A stretch of DNA of 64,000 nucleotides, from the NCBI GenBank assembly GCA_016235595.1, contig JACRJX010000015.1, forward strand, positions 1-64,000. Direction: 5' to 3'. Source of the DNA: Verrucomicrobiota bacterium (GTDB lineage Bacteria > Verrucomicrobiota > Verrucomicrobiia > CAIQCK01). Below, in pieces: positions 62,400-64,000 of the stretch. A program made the translations under genes and the position numbers. Positions within the stretch are counted from its first letter, which is position 1, and every line of letters starts with the position of its first letter. A model generated the notes under the pieces. It did not search any database, was not told the origin of the DNA, and worked only from the letters and a program-made list of their open reading frames with translations.

Positions 62400-64000
62400 A
62401 TGCCTCGTTCCGCGCGCAGCGATCCCACGTTCTCGGCCAACGCCCGGTCGTCGTGGGAGATCATCCGCCGCGTCGCCATCTATCTGCGCCCCTACAAATG
62501 GATGGCGCTGGGCACGGTGGCGTGCGCCGTTCTCTCGCTGGTCTTCGCGTTCGCGTTCCCGAAACTGACGCAGTTCGTCATTGACGACATCATCGCAAAA
62601 AAGCGGCTGGAGATGCTCGCGCCGGTGATGCTGGCGTTGCTGGGGGCGTTCCTGCTGCGTGACGTGTTCAACGGCCTGCGCATCCGCATCAACAACACGC
62701 TGGAACAAAACGTTATTTTCGACATGCGTTGCCAGCTTTACAGCCGGCTCCAGCGGCTCCCGGTGAACTACTTCGACCAACGCGCTTCCGGCGATTTGAT
62801 GACGCGCGTTGTGGAGGACGTGAACAACGTCGAGCGCCTGCTGATTGACGGCACGGAGCAGGGCACCGTCTCCATCCTGAGCGTGATCGGCGTGTTGGTG
62901 ATTCTGTTCGCGATGAACCCGGCGCTCGCGGCGGTGGCGCTGATTCCGCTGCCGCTGCTGGCCGGCGGCGCGCTCTGGTATACGCTCACCGCCCACCGGC
63001 GTTATCGCGCGCAACGCGAAGCCGCCAGCGCCATGAACGCCCTCCTCATGGACAACCTCCAGGGCATCCGCCAGATCAAAGCCTTCGGCCAGGAGGCCCA
63101 CGAAGACGACCGCTTCGCCTCGCGCGCCGACGATCTGCGCCGCAGCACGCTCGGCATCATGCGCGCGTGGTCGAACTACTCGCCCGCGATGAGCTTCGTC
63201 GCCGCGCTCGGCACCGGCCTCGTGCTCTGGATCGGCGGACGCCAGGTCATCGCCAATGACATGACGATCGGCCAGCTCATGGGCTTCATCCTCTACCTCG
63301 CGTTGTTCTACGAACCCATCGGCCGGCTGCACGGCTTGAACCAAATGCTGCAATCTGCCCGCGCCGCCGGCGAACGCGTCTTCGACATCCTCGACGCCGC
63401 GCCGGAGGGACGCGACCCGCGCCGCACGCAGACGCTGCGGACGCCCGTGCGCGGCGAGGTGGTTTTTGAAAACGTCCAGTTCCGTTACCAGGACGGCCAG
63501 CCGGTGTTGCACGACATCTCCCTCCACGCCCGCCCCGGCGAAGTCATCGCGCTCGTCGGCCCAACCGGCGCGGGCAAGTCCACTCTCGTCAACCTCCTGC
63601 CGGCCTTTTACGAAACCTCCGGGGGCCGCATCACCCTTGACGGCCAGGACACCGCCGCCGCCAGCCTCGAATCGCTCCGCGCGCAGATCAGCATCGTCAG
63701 CCAGGAGCCGTTCCTCTTCAACGGCACCGTCCGCGAGAACATCCTCTACGGGAAACTCGACGCCACCGAGGCGGAGTTGCAGGACGCCGCTCGCGCCGCC
63801 AACTGCCACGAGTTCATCAGCCGCCTCTCCGATGGCTACGATTCCCGCGTCGGCGAGCGCGGCGTCAAACTCAGCGTCGGCGAGAAACAACGCATCAGCA
63901 TCGCCCGCGCGCTTTTGAAGAACACGCCACTCCTCATCCTCGACGAGGCCACCGCCAGCGTGGACACCGCCACCGAGCGGCTCATCCAGGAAGCCCTCGA
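62400..64000 (+). CDS. ABC exporter, fused membrane and ATPase domains (MsbA-like), 3' end outside window
   Basis: The frame runs from the ATG at 62400 to the window end without a stop; a GTG at 62385 is an alternative start. Visible residues: a six-helix ABC exporter membrane domain (about 25-330) with LPVNYFDQRASGDLMTRVVEDVNNVE, the coupling-helix segment of type IV exporters. The ATPase follows with GPTGAGKSTL, the Q-loop QEPFLFNGTVRENILYG, a signature reading LSVGEKQR (Val for the usual Gly) and LLILDEATASVD. It probably exports lipids or other hydrophobic molecules as a homodimer. The last ~60 residues are missing. Confidence 0.88.
   Translation, partial: MPRSARSDPTFSANARSSWEIIRRVAIYLRPYKWMALGTVACAVLSLVFAFAFPKLTQFVIDDIIAKKRLEMLAPVMLALLGAFLLRDVFNGLRIRINNTLEQNVIFDMRCQLYSRLQRLPVNYFDQRASGDLMTRVVEDVNNVERLLIDGTEQGTVSILSVIGVLVILFAMNPALAAVALIPLPLLAGGALWYTLTAHRRYRAQREAASAMNALLMDNLQGIRQIKAFGQEAHEDDRFASRADDLRRSTLGIMRAWSNYSPAMSFVAALGTGLVLWIGGRQVIANDMTIGQLMGFILYLALFYEPIGRLHGLNQMLQSARAAGERVFDILDAAPEGRDPRRTQTLRTPVRGEVVFENVQFRYQDGQPVLHDISLHARPGEVIALVGPTGAGKSTLVNLLPAFYETSGGRITLDGQDTAAASLESLRAQISIVSQEPFLFNGTVRENILYGKLDATEAELQDAARAANCHEFISRLSDGYDSRVGERGVKLSVGEKQRISIARALLKNTPLLILDEATASVDTATERLIQEAL

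Noticed and set aside
62373..63890. 505-codon minus-strand frame at the right end
   Set aside because: Antisense of the ABC exporter, whose Walker motifs are on the plus strand.
1..64000. CRISPR array
   Set aside because: No regularly spaced short direct repeats were found; the repeats present are dispersed or single tandem units.

Overview
The window reads as a chromosomal segment from a PVC-superphylum bacterium, most likely a Verrucomicrobiota member of the Pedosphaera/Limisphaera type. This is inferred from the gene mix and not proved: Tat-exported Gfo/Idh oxidoreductases, PPC-domain and LamG/beta-helix secreted proteins, a DUF4832 enzyme, a GH95 fucosidase, a DUF5009-type acyltransferase, a TrpB2 and an archaeal-type thymidylate synthase. 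No rRNA, CRISPR array or integrase was seen. One tRNA-Arg(ACG) is present on the minus strand.

Layout. (1) 1-11 kb: exported carbohydrate and surface enzymes (PQQ-like propeller, DUF5009 membrane protein, PPC protein, beta-helix glycosidase, Gfo/Idh oxidoreductase, DUF4832 protein). Four copies of an intergenic ~90-nt hairpin repeat each lie upstream of a plus-strand gene. (2) 11.3-18.9 kb: a surface-glycan-like cluster (PaaK-like ligase, GT2, two methyltransferases, AsnB, GT39), several members overlapping by 4 nt. (3) 19-28 kb: housekeeping and small-molecule genes (epimerase-like TIM barrel, purH, trpB2, cyclase, esterase, YdcF, HAD phosphatase, thymidylate synthase, Tat-exported TIM-barrel protein). 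(4) 28-59 kb: a large accessory block. (5) 59-64 kb: core-like genes resume (tRNA-Arg, VTT membrane protein, GH95, and an ABC exporter cut off by the window end).

The accessory block is a defence and mobile-element island. It holds a minus-strand operon of MazG-like pyrophosphohydrolase, EVE/McrB AAA+ protein, DUF2357/PD-(D/E)XK nuclease and an unrecognised, internally duplicated protein. Next come a HigBA toxin-antitoxin pair and a 1,166-aa LamG/beta-helix protein, bracketed by a 102-nt direct repeat. Then follow an unusual transporter/membrane protein/isoprenoid synthase/acetyltransferase operon and a Mu-like transposition module (small HTH protein, MuA-like transposase, MuB-like ATPase) with a palindromic operator-promoter. 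The block ends with an IetAS-type protease/ATPase pair, a Gabija-type OLD nuclease/UvrD helicase pair, and an apparent DndC remnant beside the 3' end of tRNA-Arg. Related short repeats lie at both edges of the block (about 27.95 and 58.8 kb).

The best candidate for an undescribed system is the four-gene MazG/EVE-McrB/DUF2357/unknown operon. The isoprenoid-synthase operon is second. All family assignments were made by eye from motifs; no database search was run.
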